From Dermacentor variabilis (lineage: Eukaryota > Arthropoda > Arachnida > Ixodida > Ixodidae), in NCBI RefSeq assembly GCF_050947875.1, contig NW_027460339.1:1-64000 (forward strand): a stretch of 64,000 nt of DNA, read 5' to 3'. The stretch's first letter is position 1; each line of letters begins with the position of its first letter. Positions 24,040 through 38,076 of this stretch are shown piece by piece. Below the pieces are notes generated by a model. That model was not told the origin of the DNA. It was given only the letters and a program-made list of their open reading frames with translations, and searched no databases. A program made the position numbers and the translations under genes.

Positions 24040-25660
24040 TGCATGTGCATGCTAAAAACGCGTTTTGGCACAAATCCATGTGCGGGTGCTAAAAAGAGCA
24101 GCATCGGCATGCTTTTCACGTCGTTTGGTAGAAATCCACGCGCGCGTTCTGCCAAAAGGACCATTTGCATGCACATTGTGTGGTTTTGCAGAAAACTGCG
24201 TCCGCGTCTACCAAAAGATGCATGCGCATGCTCAAAACGCGTTTTAGCACAAATCCATGTGCGGGTACTAAAAAGAGCAGCATCGGCATGCTTTTCACGT
24301 CGTTTGGTAGAAATCCAGGCGCGCGTTCTGCCAAAAGCACCATTTGCATGCACATCGTGTGGCTTTGCAGAAAACTGCGTCCGCTTCTACCAAAAGATGC
24401 ATGCGCATGCTTAAAACGCGTTTTCGCACAAATCCTTGTGCGGGTGCTAAAAAGAGCAGCATCGGCATGCTTTTCACGTAGTTTGGTTGAAATCCACGCG
24501 CGCGTTCTGCCAAAAGCACCAATTGCATGCATATCGTGTGGTTTTGCAGAAAACTGCGTCCGCGTCTACCAAAAGATGCATGCGCATGCTTAAAACGCGT
24601 TTTGGCACAAATCCATGTGCGGGTGCTAAAAAGAGCAGCATCGGCATGCTTTTCACGTCGTTTGGTAGAAATCCACGCGCGCGTTCTGCCAAAAGCACCA
24701 TTTGCATGCATATCGTGTGGTTTTGCAGAAAACTGCGTCCGCGTCTACCAAAAGATGCATGCGCATGCTTAAAACGCGTTTTGGCACAAATCCATGTGCG
24801 GGTGCTAAAAAGAGCAGCATCGGCATGCTTTTCACGTCGTTTGGTAGAAATCCACGCGCGCGTTCTGCCAAAAGCACCATTTGCATGCATATCGTGTGGT
24901 TTTGCAGAAAACTGCGTCCGCGTCTACCAAAAGATGCATGCGCATGCGTAAAACGCGTTTTGGCACAAATCCATGTGCGGGTGCTAAAAAGAGCAGCATC
25001 GGCATGCTTTTCACGTCGTTTGGTAGAAATCCACGCGCGGATTCTGCCAAAAGCACCATTTGCATGCATATCGTGTGGTTTTGCAGAAAACTGCGTCCGC
25101 GTCTACCAAAAGATGCATGCGCATGCTTAAAACGCGTTTTGGCACAAATCCATGTGCGGGTGCTAAAAAGAGCAGCATCGGCATGCTTTTCACGTCGTTT
25201 GGTAGAAATCCACGCGCGGATTCTGCCAAAAGCACCATTTGCATGCATATCGTGTGGTTTTGCAGAAAACTGCGTCCGCGTCTACCAAAAGATGCATGCG
25301 CATGCTTAAAACGCGTTTTGGCACAAATCCATGTGCGGGTGCTAAAAAGAGCAGCATCGGCATGCTTTTCACGTCGTTTGGTAGAAATCTCCGCGCGCGT
25401 TCTGCCAAAAGCACCATTTGCATGCATGTCGTGTGGTTTTGCAGAAAACTGCGTCCGCGTCTACCAAAAGATGCATGTGCATGCTTAAAACGCGTTTTGG
25501 CACAAATCCATGTGCGGATGCTAAAAAGAGCAGCATCGGCATGCTTCTCACGTCGTTTGGTAGAAATCCACGCGCGCGTTCTGCCAAAAGCACCATTTGC
25601 ATGCATATCGTGTGGTTTTGCAGAAAACTGCGTCCGCGTCTACCAAAAGATGCATGCGCA
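24040..25660 (+). repeat. Diverged copy of 6860-8480
   Basis: Offset 17,180 bp (96 monomers minus four net bases). The order of marker monomers is the same (GACCATTTGCATGCACATTG, CCAGGCGCG, CCAATTGC, two GCGGATTC monomers, GCATGTCGTG), but private changes such as TTTTAGCAC, CTTCTACC, TTTTCGCAC and GGTTGAAATC show an older separation. Confidence 0.65.
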
Positions 25661-25775
25661 TGCTTAAAACGCGTTTTGGCACAAATCCATGTGCGGGTGC
25701 TAAAAAGAGCAGCATCGGCATGCTTTTCACGTCGTTTGGTAGAAATCCACGCGCGCGTTCTGCCAAAAGCACCAT

Positions 25776-28460
25776 TTGCATGCATATGGTGTGGTTTTGC
25801 AGAAAACTGCGTCCGCGTCTACCAAAAGATGCATGCGCATGCTTAAAACGCGTTTTGTCACAAATCCATGTGCGGGTGCTAAAAAGAGCAGCATCGGCAT
25901 GCTTTTCACGTCGTTTGGTAGAAATCCACGCGCGCGTTCTGCCAAAAGCACCATTTGCATGCATATCGTGTGGTTTTGCAGAAAACTGCGTCCGCGTCAA
26001 CCAAAAGATGCATGCGCATGCTTAAAACGCCTTTTGGCACAAATCCATGTGCGGGTGCTAAAAAGAGCAGCATCAGCATGCTTTTCACGTCGTTTGGTAG
26101 AAAACCACGCGCGCGTTCTGCCAAAAGCACCATTTGCACGCATATCGTGTGGTTTTGCAGAAAACTGCATCCGCGTCTACCAAAAGATGCATGCCCATGC
26201 TTAAAACGCGTTTTGGCACAAATCCATGTGCGGGTGCTAAAAAGAGCAGCATCGGAATGCTTTTCACGTCGTTTGGTAGAAATCCACGCGGGCGTTCTGC
26301 CAAAAGCACCATTTGCATGCATATCGTGTGGTTTTGCAGAAAACTGCGTCCGCGTCTACCAAAAGATGCATGCGCATGCTTAAAACGCGTTTAGGCACAA
26401 ATCCATGTGCGGGTGCTAAAAAGAGCAGCATCGGCATGCTTTTCACGTCGTTTGGTAGAAATCCACGCGCGCGTTCTGCCAAAAGCACCATTTGCATGCA
26501 TATCGTGTGGTTTTGCAGAAAACTGCGTCCGCGTCTACCAAAAGATGCATGCGCATGCTTAAAACGCGTTTTGGCACAAATCTATGTGCGGGTGCTAAAA
26601 AGAGCAGCATCGGCATGCTTTTCACGTCGTTTGGTAGAAATCCACTCGCGCGTTCTGCCAAAAGCACCATTTGCATGCATATCGTGTGGTTTTGCAGAAA
26701 ACTGCGTCCGCGTCTACCAAAAGATGCATGCGCATGCTTAAAACGCGTTTTGGCACAAATCCATGTGCGGGTGCTAAAAAGAGCAGCATCGGCATGCTTT
26801 TCACGTCGTTTGGTAGAAATCCACGCGCGCGTTCTGCCAAAAGCACCATTTGCATGCATATCGTGTGGTTTTGCAGAAAACTGCGTCCGCGTCTACCAAA
26901 AGATGCATGCGCATGCTTAAAACGCGTTTTGGCACAAATCCATGTGCGGGTGCTAAAAAGAGCAGCATCGGCATGCTTTTCACGTCGTTTGGTAGAAATC
27001 CACGCGCGCGTTCTGCCAAAAGCACCATTTGCATGCATATCGTGTGGTTTTGCAGAAAACTGCGTCCGCGTCTACCAAAAGATGCATGCGCATGCTTAAA
27101 ACGCGTTTTGGCACAAATCCATGTGCGGGTGCTAAAAAGAGCAGCATCGGCATGCTTTTCACGTCGTTTGGTAGAAATCCACGCGCGCGTTCTGCCAAAA
27201 GGACCATTTGCATGCACATTGTGTGGTTTTGCAGAAAACTGCGTCCGCGTCTACCAAAAGATGCATGCGCATGCTTAAAACGCGTTTTGGCACAAATCCA
27301 TGTGCGGGTGCTAAAAAGAGCAGCATCGGCATGCTTTTCACGTCGTTTGGTAGAAATCCACGTGCGCGTTCTACCAAAAGCACCATTTGCATGCATATCG
27401 TGTGGTTTTGCAGAAAACTCCGTCCGCGTCTACCAAAAGATGCATGCGCATGCTTAAAACGCGTTTTGGCACAAATCCATGTGCGGGTGCTAAAAAGAGC
27501 AGCATCGGCATGCTTTTCACGTCGTTTGGTAGAAATCCACGCGCGGATTCTGCCAAAAGCACCGTTTGCATGCATATCGTGTGGTTTTGCAGAAAACTGC
27601 GTCCGCGTCTACCAAAAGATGCATGCGCATGCTTAAAACGCGTTTTGGCACAAATCCATGTGCGGGTGCTAAAAAGAGCAGCATCGGCATGCTTTTCACG
27701 TCGTTTGGTAGAAATCCCCGCGCGCGTTCTGCCAAAAGCACCATTTGCATGCATGTCGTGTGGTTTTGCAGAAAACTGCGTCCGCGTCTACCAAAAGATG
27801 CATGCGCATGCTTAAAACGCGTTTTGGCGCAAATCCATGTGCGGGTGCTAAAAAGAGCAGCATCGGCATGCTTTTCACGTCGTTTGGTAGAAATTCACGC
27901 GCGGATTCTGCCAAAAGCACCATTTGCATGCATATCGTGTGGTTTTGCAGAAAACTGCGTCCGCGTCTACCAAAAGATGCATGCGCATGCTTAAAACGCG
28001 TTTTGGCACAAATCCATGTGCGGGTGCTAAAAAGAGCAGCATCGGCATGCTTTTCACGTCGTTTTGTAAAAATCCACGCGCGCGTTCTGCCAAAAGCACC
28101 ATTTGCATGCATATCGTGTGGTTTTGCAGAAAACTGCGTCCGCGTCTACCAAAAGATGCATGCGCATGCTTAAAACGCGTTTTGTCACAAATCCATGTGC
28201 GGGTGTTAAAAAGAGCAGCATCGGCATGCTTTTCACGTCGTTTGGTAGAAATCCACGCGCGCGTTCTGCCAAAAGCACCATTTGCATGCATATTGTGTGG
28301 TTTTGCAGAAAACTGCGTCCGCGTCTACCAAAAGATGCATGTGCATGCTAAAAACGCATTTTGGCACAAATCCATGTGCGGGTGCTAAAAAGAGCAGCAT
28401 CGGCATGCTTTTCACGTCGTTTGGTAGAAATCCACGCGCGCGTTCTGCCAAAAGGACCAT
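25776..28460 (+). repeat. Mixed monomers without a clear near-identical partner
   Basis: Carries the series TTTTGTCACA, ACGCCTTTTGG with GAAAACCACG, GCGGGCGTTC, GTTTAGGC and AAATCTATG also found near 49.9-50.8, 52.4-53.3 and 55.8-56.7 kb, but with extra near-consensus monomers between about 26.67 and 27.2 kb. I see no gene, insertion or other feature here. Confidence 0.6.
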
Positions 28461-29039
28461 TTGCATGCACATTGTGTGGTTTTGCAGAAAACTGCGTCCG
28501 CGTCTACCAAAAGATGCATGCGCATGCTTAAAACGCGTTTTGGCACAAATCCTTGTGCGGGTGCTAAAAAGAGCAGCATCGGCATGCTTTTCACGTCGTT
28601 TGGTAGAAATCCACGCGCGCGTTCTGCCAAAAGCACCAATTGCATGCATATCGTGTGGTTTTGCAGAAAACTGCGTCCGCGTCTACCAAAAGATCTTTGC
28701 GCATGCTTAAAACGCGTTTTGGCACAAATCCATGTGCGGGTGCTAAAAAGAGCAGCATCGGCATGCTTTTCACGTCGTTTTGTAGAAATCCACGCGCGCG
28801 TTCTGCCAAAAGCACCATTTGCATGCATATCGTGTGGTTTTGCAGAAAACTGCGTCCGCGTCTACCAAAAGATGCATGCGCATGCTTAAAACGCGTTTTG
28901 GCACAAATCCATGTTCGGGTGCTAAAAAGAGCAGCATCGGCATGCTTTTCACGTCGTTTGGTAGAAATCCACGCGCGCGTTCTACCAAAAGCAGCATTTG
29001 CATGCATATCGTGTGGTTTTGCAGAAAACTGCGTCCGCG

Positions 29040-29640
29040 TCTACCAAAAGATGCATGTGCATGCTAAAAACGCGTTTTGGCACAAATCCATGTGCGGGTG
29101 CTAAAAAGAGCAGCATCGGCATGCTTTTCACGTCGTTTGGTAGAAATCCACGCGCGCGTTCTGCCAAAAGGACCATTTGCATGCACATTGTGTGGTTTTG
29201 CAGAAAACTGCGTCCGCGTCTACCAAAAGATGCATGCGCAAGCTTAAAACGCGTTTTGGCACAAATCCATGTGCGGGTGCTAAAAAGAGCAGCATCGGCA
29301 TGCTTTTCACGTCGTTTGGTAGAAATCCACGCGCGCGTTCTGCCAAAAGGACCATTTGCATGCACATTGTGTGGTTTTGCAGAAAACTGCGTCCGCGTCT
29401 ACCAAAAGATGCATGCGCATGCTTAAAACGCGTTTTGGCACAAATCCATGTGCGGGTGCTAAAAAGAGCAGCATCGGCATGCTTTTCACGTCGTTTGGTA
29501 GAAATCCACGCGCGCGTTCTGCCAAAAGGACCATTTGCATGCACATTGTGTGGTTTTGCAGAAAACTGCGTCCGCGTCTACCAAAAGATGCATGCGCATG
29601 CTTAAAACGCGTTTTGGCACAAATCCATGTGCGGGTGCTA
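29040..29640 (+). repeat. Run of near-identical monomers ending in GACCATTTGCATGCACATTG
   Basis: Three successive monomers share GGACCATTTGCATGCACATTGT (at about 29170, 29349 and 29528, split here only for description) and are otherwise almost consensus. Elsewhere this type occurs singly, so it was recently amplified in place. Confidence 0.65.
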
Positions 29641-30580
29641 AAAAGAGCAGCATCGGCATGCTTTTCACGTCGTTTGGTAGAAATCCAGGCGCGCGTTCTG
29701 CCAAAAGCACCATTTGCATGCACATCGTGTGGCTTTGCAGAAAACTGCGTCCGCGTCTACCAAAAGATGCATGCGCATGCTTAAAACGCGTTTTGGCACA
29801 AATCCTTGTGCGGGTGCTAAAAAGAGCAGCATCGGCATGCTTTTCACGTCGTTTGGTAGAAATCCACGCGCGCGTTCTGCCAAAAGCACCAATTGCATGC
29901 ATATCGTGTGGTTTTGCAGAAAACTGCGTCCGCGTCTACCAAAAGATGCATGCGCATGCTTAAAACGCGTTTTGGCACAAATCCATGTGCGGGTGCTAAA
30001 AAGAGCAGCATCGTCATGCTTTTCACGTCGTTTTGTAGAAATCCACGCGCGCGTTCTGCCAAAAGCACCATTTGCATGCATATCGTGTGGTTTTGCAGAA
30101 AACTGCGTCCGCGTCTACCAAAAGATGCATGCGCATGCTTAAAACGCGTTTTGGCACAAATCCATGTTCGGGTGCTAAAAAGAGCAGCATCGGCATGCTT
30201 TTCACGTCGTTTGGTAGAAATCCACGCGCGCGTTCTACCAAAAGCACCATTTGCATGCATATCGTGTGGTTTTGCAGAAAACTGCGTCCGCGTCTACCAA
30301 AAGATGCATGCGCATGCTTAAAACGCGTTTTGGCACAAATCCATGTGCGGGTGCTAAAAAGAGCAGCATCGGCATGCTTTTCACGTCGTTTGGTAGAAAT
30401 CCACGCGCGGATTCTGCCAAAAGCACCATTTGCATGCATATCGTGTGGTTTTGCAGAAAACTGCGTCCGCGTCTACCAAAAGATGCATGCGCATGCTTAA
30501 AACGCGTTTTGGCACAAATCCATGTGCGGGTGCTAAAAAGAGCAGCATCGGCATGCTTTTCACGTCGTTTGGTAGAAATC
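29490..30580 (+). repeat. Copy of 6940-8030
   Basis: Offset 22,550 bp (126 monomers minus four bases). Same order of CCAGGCGCG, GGCTTTGCAG, CCTTGTGCGG, CCAATTGC, TTTTGTAGAA, CATGTTCGG, CTACCAAAAGCACC and GCGGATTC monomers. This is the fourth or later appearance of the first-domain HOR. Confidence 0.7.
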
Positions 30581-31145
30581 CCCGCGCGCGTTCTGCCAAA
30601 AGCACCATTTGCATGCATGTCGTGTGGTTTTGCAGAAAACTGCGTCCGCGTCTAGCAAAAGATGCATGTGCATGCTTAAAACGCGTTTTGGCACAAATCC
30701 ATGTGCGGGTGCTAAAAAGAGCAGCATCGGCATGCTTTTCACGTCGTTTTGTAGAAATCCACGCGCGCGTTCTGCCAAAAGCACCATTTGCATGCATATC
30801 GTGTGGTTTTGCAGAAAACTGCGTCCGCGTCTACCAAAAGATGCATGCGCATGCTTAAAACGCGTTTTGGCACAAATCCATGTGCGGGTGCTAAAAAGAG
30901 CAGCATCGGCATGCTTTTCACGTCGTTTGGTAGAAATCCCCGCGCGCGTTCTGCCAAAAGCACCATTTGCATGCATGTCGTGTGGTTTTGCAGAAAACTG
31001 CGTCCGCGTCTAGCAAAAGATGCATGTGCATGCTTAAAACGCGTTTTGGCACAAATTCATGTGCGGGTGCTAAAAAGAGCAGCATCGGCATGCTTTTCAC
31101 GTCGTTTGGTAGAAATCCACGCGCGCGTTCTGCCAAAAGCACCAT
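30430..31145 (+). repeat. Two-monomer tandem duplication (358 bp unit)
   Basis: 30430-30787 and 30788-31145 carry the same pair of monomers: CCCCGCGCGC with GCATGTCGTG and CTAGCAAAAG, followed by a near-consensus one. It lies immediately before the change to the second HOR domain. Confidence 0.7.
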
Positions 31146-31249
31146 TTGCATGCATATCGTGTGGTTTGGCAGAAAACTGCGTCCGCGTCTACCAAAAGAT
31201 GCATGCGCATGCTTAAAACGCGTTTTGGCACAAATCTATGTGCGGGTGC

Positions 31250-32290
31250 TAAAAGAGCAGCATCGGCATGCTTTTCACGTCGTTTGGTAGAAAACCACGC
31301 GCGCGTTCTGCCAAAACCACCATTTGCATGCATATCGTGTGGTTTTGCAGAAAACTACATCCGCGTCTACCAAAAGATGCATGCGCATACTTAAAACGTG
31401 TTTTGGCACAAATCAATGTGCGGGTGCTAAGAAGAGCAGCATCGGCATGCTTTTCACGTCGTTTGGTAGAAATCCACGCGCGCGTTCTGCCAAAAGCACC
31501 ATTTGCATGCATATCGTGTGGTTTTGCAGAAAACTGCGTCCGCGACTACCAAAAGATGCATGCGCATGCTTAAAACGCGTTTTGGCACAAATCCATGTGC
31601 GGGTGCTAAAAAGAGCAGCATCGGCATGCTTTTCACGTCGTTTGGTAGAAATCCACGCGCGCGTTCTGCCAAAAGCACCATTTGCATGCATATCGTGTGG
31701 TTTTGCAGAAAACTGCGTCCGCGTCTACCAAAAGATGCATGCACATGCTTAAAACGCGTTTTGGCACAAATCCATGTGCGGGTGCTAAAAAGAGCAGCAT
31801 CAGCATGCTTTTCACGTCGTTTGGTAGAAATCCACGCGCGCATTCTGCCAAAAGCACCATTTGCATGCATATCGTGTGGTTTCGCAGAAAACTGCGTCCG
31901 CTTCTACCAAAAGATGCATGCGCATGCTTAAAACGCGTTTTGGCACAAATCCATGTGCGGGTGCTAAAAAGAGCAGCATCGGCATGCTTTTCGCGTCGTT
32001 TGGTAGAAATCCACGCGCGCGTTCTGCCAAAAGCACCATTTGCATGCATATCGTGTGGTTTTGCAGAAAATTGCGTCCGCGTCTACCAAAAGATGCATGC
32101 GCATGCTTAAAACGCGTTTTGACACAAATCCATGTGCGGGTGCTAAAAAGAGCAGCATCGGCATGATTTTTACGTCGTTTGGTAGAAATCCACTCGCGGA
32201 TTCTGCCAAAAGCACCATTTGCATACATATCGTGTGGTTTTGCAGAAAACTGCGTCCGCGTCTACCAAAAGATGCATGCGCATGCTTAAA
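31250..32290 (+). repeat. Block repeated at 40738-41778
   Basis: Offset 9488 bp (53 monomers plus one base). Shares AACTACATCC, AAACGTGTTTTGG, CTAAGAAGAG, GCACATGC, GCGCATTCTG, GGTTTCGCAG, TTTTCGCGTCG, AAAATTGCG, TTTTGACAC and GGCATGATTTTTACG. It begins with a 178-bp monomer (AAAA instead of AAAAA at 31251-31254) that the partner lacks. Confidence 0.75.
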
Positions 32291-33429
32291 ACGCGTTCTG
32301 GCACAAATCCATGTGCGGGTGCTAAAAAGAGCAGCATCGGCATGCTTTTCACGTCGTTTGGTAGAAATCCACGCGCGCGTTCTGCCAAAAGCACCATTTG
32401 CATGCATATCGTGTGGTTTTGCAGAAAACTGCGTCCGCGTCTACCAAAAGCTGCATGCGCATGCTTAAAACGCGTTTTGGCACAAATCCATGTGCGGGTG
32501 CTAAAAAGAGCAGCATCGGCATGCTTTTCACGTCGTTTGGTAGAAATCCACGCGCGCGTTCTGCCAAAAGCACCATTTGCATGCATATCGTGTGGTTTTG
32601 CAGAAAATTGCGTCCGCGTCTACCAAAAGATGCATGCGCATGCTTAAAACGCGTTTTGGCACAAATCCATGTGCGGGTGCTAAAAAGAGCAGCATCGGCA
32701 TGCTTTTCACGTCGTTTGGTAGAAATCCACGCGCGCGTTCTGCCAAAAGCACCATTTGTATGCATATCGTGTGGTTTTGCAGAAAACTGCGTCCGCGTCT
32801 ACCAAAAGATGCATGCGCATGCTTAAAGCGCGTTTTGGCACAAATCCATGTGCGGGTGCTAAAAAGAGCAGCATCGGCATGCTTTCCACGTCGTTTGGTA
32901 GAAATCCACGCGCGCGTTCTGCCAAAAGCACCATTTGCATGCATATCGTGTGGTTTTGCAGAAAACTGCGTCCGCTTCTACCAAAAGATGCATGCGCATG
33001 CTTAAAACGCGTTTTGGCACAAATCCATGTGCGGGTGCTAAAAAGAGCAGCATCGGCATGCTTTTCGCGTCGTTTGGTAGAAATCCACGCGCGCGTTCTG
33101 CCAAAAGCACCATTTGCATGCATATCGTGTGGTTTTGCAGAAAATTGCGTCCGCGTCTACCAAAAGATGCATGCGCATGCTTAAAACGCGTTTTGACACA
33201 AATCCATGTGCGGGTGCTAAAAAGAGCAGCATCGGCATGATTTTTACGTCGTTTGGTAGAAATCCACTCGCGGATTCTGCCAAAAGCACCATTTGCATAC
33301 ATATCGTGTGGTTTTGCAGAAAACTGCGTCCGCGTCTACCAAAAGATGCATGCGCATGCTTAAAACGCGTTTTGGCACAAATCCATGTGCGGGTGCTAAA
33401 AAGAGCAGCATCGGTATGCTTTTCACGTC

Positions 33430-35480
33430 GTTTGGTAGAAATCCAGGCGCGCGTTCTGCCAAAAGCACCATTTGCATGCACATCGTGTGGTTTTGCAGAA
33501 AACTGCGTCCGCGTATACCAAAAGATGCATGCGCATGCTTAAAACGCGTTTTGGCAGAAATCCTTGTGCGGGTGCTAAAAAGAGCAGCATCGGCATGCTT
33601 TTCACGTCGTTTGGTAGAAATCCACGCGCGCGTTCTGCCAAAAGCACCATTTGCATGCATATCGTGTGGTTTTGCAGAAAACAGCGTCCGCGTCTACCAA
33701 AAGATGCATGTGCATGCTAAAAACGCGTTTTGGCACAAATCCATGTGCGGGTGCTAAAAAGAGCAGCATCGGCATCCTTTTCACGTCGTTTGGTAGAAAT
33801 CCACGCGCGCGTTCTGCCAAAAGCACCATTTGCATGCACATTGTGTGGTTTTGCAGAAAACTGCGTCCGCGTCTACCAAAAGATGCATGCGCATGCTTAT
33901 AACGCGTTTTGGCACAAATCCATGTGCGGGTGCTAAAACGAGCAGCATCGGCATGCTTTTCACGTCGTTTGGTAGAAATCCACGCGCGCGTTCTGCCAAA
34001 AGCACCATTTGCATGCATATCGTGTGGTTTTGCAGAAAACTGCGTCCGCGTCTACCAAAAGATGCATGCGCATGCTTAAAACGCGTTTTGGCACAAATCC
34101 ATGTGCGGGTGCTAAAAAGAGCAGCATCGGCATGCTTTTCACGTCGTTTGGTAGAAATCCACGCGCGCGTTCTGCCAAAAGCACCATTTGCATGCATATC
34201 GTGTGGTTTTGCAGAAAACTGCGTCCGCGTCTACCAAAAGATGCATGCGCATGCTTAAAACGCGTTTTGGCACAAATCCATGTGCGGGTGCTAAAAAGAG
34301 CAGCATCGGCATGCTTTTCACGTCGTTAGGTAGAAATCCACGCGCGCGTTCTGCCAAAAGCACCATTTGCATGCATATCGTGTGGTTTTGCAGAAAATTG
34401 CGTCCGCGTCTACCAAAAGATGCATGTGCATGCTAAAAACGCGTTTTGGCACAAATCCATGTGCGGGTGCTAAAAAGAGCAGCATCGGCATCCTTTTCAC
34501 GTCGTTTGGTAGAAATCCACGCGCGCGTTCTGCCAAAAGCACCATTTGCATGCACATTGTGTGGTTTTGCAGAAAACTGCGTCCGCGTCTACCAAAAGAT
34601 GCATGCGCATGCTTAAAACGCGTTTTGGCACAAATCCATGTGCGGGTGCTAAAAAGAGCAGCATCGGCATGCTTTTCACGTCGTTTGGTAGAAATCCACG
34701 CGCGCGTTCTGCCAAAAGCACCATTTGCATGCATATCGTGTGGTTTTGCAGAAAACTGCGTCCGCGTCTACCAAAAGATGCATGCGCATGCTTAAAACGC
34801 GTTTTGGCACAAATCCATGTGCGGGTGCTAAAAAGAGCAGCATCGGCATGCTTTTCACGTCGTTTGGTAGAAATCCACGCGCGCGTTCTGCCAAAAGCAC
34901 CATTTGCATGCATATCGTGTGGTTTTGCAGAAAACTGCGTCCGCGTCTACCAAAAGATGCATGCGCATGCTTAAAACGCGTTTTGTCACAAATCCATGTG
35001 CGGGTGCTAAAAAGAGCAGCATCGGCATGCTTTTCACGTCGTTTGGTAGAAATCCACGCGCGCGTTCTGCCAAAAGCACCATTTGCATGCATATCGTGTG
35101 GTTTTGCAGAAAACTGCGTCCGCGTCTACCAAAAGATGCATGCGCATGCTTAAAACGCGTTTTGGCACAAATCCATGTGCGGGTGCTAAAAAGAGCAGCA
35201 TCGGCATGCTTTTCACGTCCTTTGGTAGAAAGCCACGCGCGCGTTCTGCCAAAAGCACCATTTGCATGCATATCGTGTGGTTTTGCAGAAAACTGCGTCC
35301 GCGTCTACCAAAAGATGCATGCGCATGCTTAAAACGCGTTTTGTCACAAATCCATGTGCGGGTGCTAAAAAGAGCAGCATCGGCATGCTTTTCACGTCGT
35401 TTGGTAGAAATCCACGCGCGCGTTCTGCCAAAAGCACCATTTGCATGCATATCGTGTGGTTTTGCAGAAAACTGCGTCCG
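33430..35480 (+). repeat. Block repeated at 44170-46220 (about 11.5 monomers)
   Basis: Offset 10,740 bp (60 monomers). Shares CGTATACC, GGCAGAAATCC, AAAACAGCG, GGCATCCTTTTC, CTTATAACGCG, CGTTAGGTAG, AAAATTGCG, TTTTGTCACA and GAAAGCCACG in order, with few private changes (near 33938 and 34008). Confidence 0.8.
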
Positions 35481-35749
35481 CGTCTACCAAAAGCTGCATG
35501 CGCATGCTTAAAACGCGTTTTGGCACAAATCCATGTGCGGGTGCTAAAAAGAGCAGCATCGGCATGCTTTTCACGTCGTTTGGTAGAAATCCACGCGCGC
35601 GTTCTGCCAAAAGCACCATTTGCATGCATATCGTGTGGTTTTGCAGAAAATTGCGTCCGCGTCTACCAAAAGATGCATGCGCATGCTTAAAACGCGTTTT
35701 GGCACAAATCCATGTGCGGGTGCTAAAAAGAGCAGCATCGGCATGCTTT

Positions 35750-37328
35750 TCACGTCGTTTGGTAGAAATCCACGCGCGCGTTCTGCCAAAAGCACCATTT
35801 GTATGCATATCGTGTGGTTTTGCAGAAAACTGCGTCCGCGTCTACCAAAAGATGCATGCGCATGCTTAAAGCGCGTTTTGGCACAAATCCATGTGCGGGT
35901 GCTAAAAAGAGCAGCATCGGCATGCTTTCCACGTCGTTTGGTAGAAATCCACGCGCGCGTTCTGCCAAAAGCACCATTTGCATGCATATCGTGTGGTTTT
36001 GCAGAAAACTGCGTCCGCGTCTACCAAAAGATGCATGCGCATGCTTAAAACGCGTTTTGGCACAAATCGATGTGCGGGTGCTAAAAAGAGCAGCATCGGC
36101 ATGCTTTTCACGTCGTTTGGTAGAAATCCACGCGCGCGTTCTGCCAAAAGCACCATTTGCATGCATATCGTGTGGTTTTGCAGAAAACTGCGTCCGCGTC
36201 TACCAAAAGATGCATGCGCATGCTCAAAACGCGTTTTGGCACAAATCCATGTGCGGGTGCTAAAAAGAGCAGCATCGGCGTGCTTTTCACGTCGTTTGGT
36301 AGAAATCCACGCGCGCGTTCTGCCAAAAGCACCATTTGCATGCATATCGTGTGGTTTTGCAGAAAACTGCGTCCGCGTCTACCAAAAGATGCATGCGCAT
36401 GCTTAAAACGCGTTTTGGCACAAATCCATGTGCGGCTGCTAAAAAGAGCAGCATCGGCATGCTTTTCACGTCGTTTGGTAGAAATCCACGCGCGCGTTCT
36501 GCCAAAAGCACCATTTGAATGCATATCGTGTGGTTTTGCAGAAAACTGCGTCCGCGTCTACCAAAAGATGCATGCGCATGCTTAAAACGCGTTTTGGCAC
36601 AAATCCATGTGCGGGTGCTAAAAAGAGCAGCATCGGCATGCTTTTCACGTCGTTTGGTAGAAATCCACGCGCGCGTTCTGCCAAAAGCACCATTTGCATG
36701 CATATCGTGTGGTTTTGCAGAAAACTGCGTCCGCGTCTACCAAAAGATGCATGCGCATGCTTAAAACGCGTTTTGGCACAAATCCATGTGCGGGTGCTAA
36801 AAAGAGCAGCATCGGCATGCTTTTCACGTCGTTTGGTAGAAATCCACCCGCGCGTTCTGCCAAAAGCACCATTTGCATGCATATCGTGTGGTTTTGCAGA
36901 AAACAGCGTCCGCGTCTACCAAAAGATGCATGTGCATGCTAAAAACGCGTTTTGGCACAAATCCATGTGCGGGTGCTAAAAAGAGCAGCATCGGCATCCT
37001 TTTCACGTCGTTTGGTAGAAATCCACGCGCGCGTTCTGCCAAAAGCACCAATTGCATGCACATTGTGTGGTTTTGCAGAAAACTGCGTCCGCGTCTACCA
37101 AAAGATGCATGCGCATGCTTAAAACGCGTTTTGGCACAAATCCATGTGCGGGTGCTAAAAAGAGCAGCATCGGCATGCTTTTCACGTCGTTTGGTAGAAA
37201 TCCACGCGCGCGTTCTGCCAAAAGCACCATTTGCATGCATATCGTGTGGTTTTGCAGAAAACTGCGTCCGCGTCTACCAAAAGATGCATGCGCATGCTTA
37301 AAACGCGTTTTGGCACAAATCCATGTGC
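35750..37328 (+). repeat. 13-monomer-spaced HOR, copy 1
   Basis: Recurs at 38077-39655 with offset 2327 bp (13 monomers). Markers: TTTGTATGC, TTAAAGCGCG, GCTTTCCACG, AAATCGATG, GCTCAAAACG, CGGCGTGC, GCGGCTGC, CATTTGAATGC, AAAACAGCG, GGCATCCTTTTC and CCAATTGCATGCACATTG. Copy 1 has a private CCACCCGCG near 36846. Confidence 0.8.
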
Positions 37329-38076
37329 GGGTGCTAAAAAGAGCAGCATCGGCATGCTTTTCACGTCGTTTGGTAGAAATCCACGCGCGCGTTCTGCCAA
37401 AAGCACCATTTGCATGCATATCGTGTGGTTTTGCAGAAAACTGCGTCCGCGTCTACCAAAAGATGCATGCGCATGCTTAAAACGCGTTTTGTCACAAATC
37501 CATGTGCGGGTGCTAAAAAGAGCAGCATCGGCATGCTTTTCACGTCGTTTGGTAGAAATCCACGCGCGCGTTCTGCCAAAAGCACCATTTGCATGCATAT
37601 CGTGTGGTTTTGCAGAAAACTGCGTCCGCGTCTACCAAAAGATGCATGCGCATGCTTAAAACGCGTTTTGGCACAAATCCATGTGCGGGTGCTAAAAAGA
37701 GCAGCATCGGCATGCTTTTCACGTCGTTTGGTAGAAAACCACGCGCGCGTTCTGCCAAAACCACCATTTGCATGCATATCGTGTGGTTTTGCAGAAAACT
37801 ACATCCGCGTCTACCAAAAGATGCATGCGCATACTTAAAACGTGTTTTGGCACAAATCAATGTGCGGGTGCTAAGAAGAGCAGCATCGGCATGCTTTTCA
37901 CGTCGTTTGGTAGAAATCCACGCGCGCGTTCTGCCAAAAGCACCATTTGCATGCATATCGTGTGGTTTTGCAGAAAACTGCGTCCGCGTCTACCAAAAGA
38001 TGCATGCGCATGCTTAAAACGCGTTTTGGCACAAATCCATGTGCGGGTGCTAAAAAGAGCAGCATCGGCATCCTTT

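Noticed and set aside
31146..31400. Transposon insertion at the boundary of the second HOR domain
   Set aside because: The phase of the repeat continues through the boundary with only one base deleted; no target-site duplication, terminal repeat or foreign sequence.
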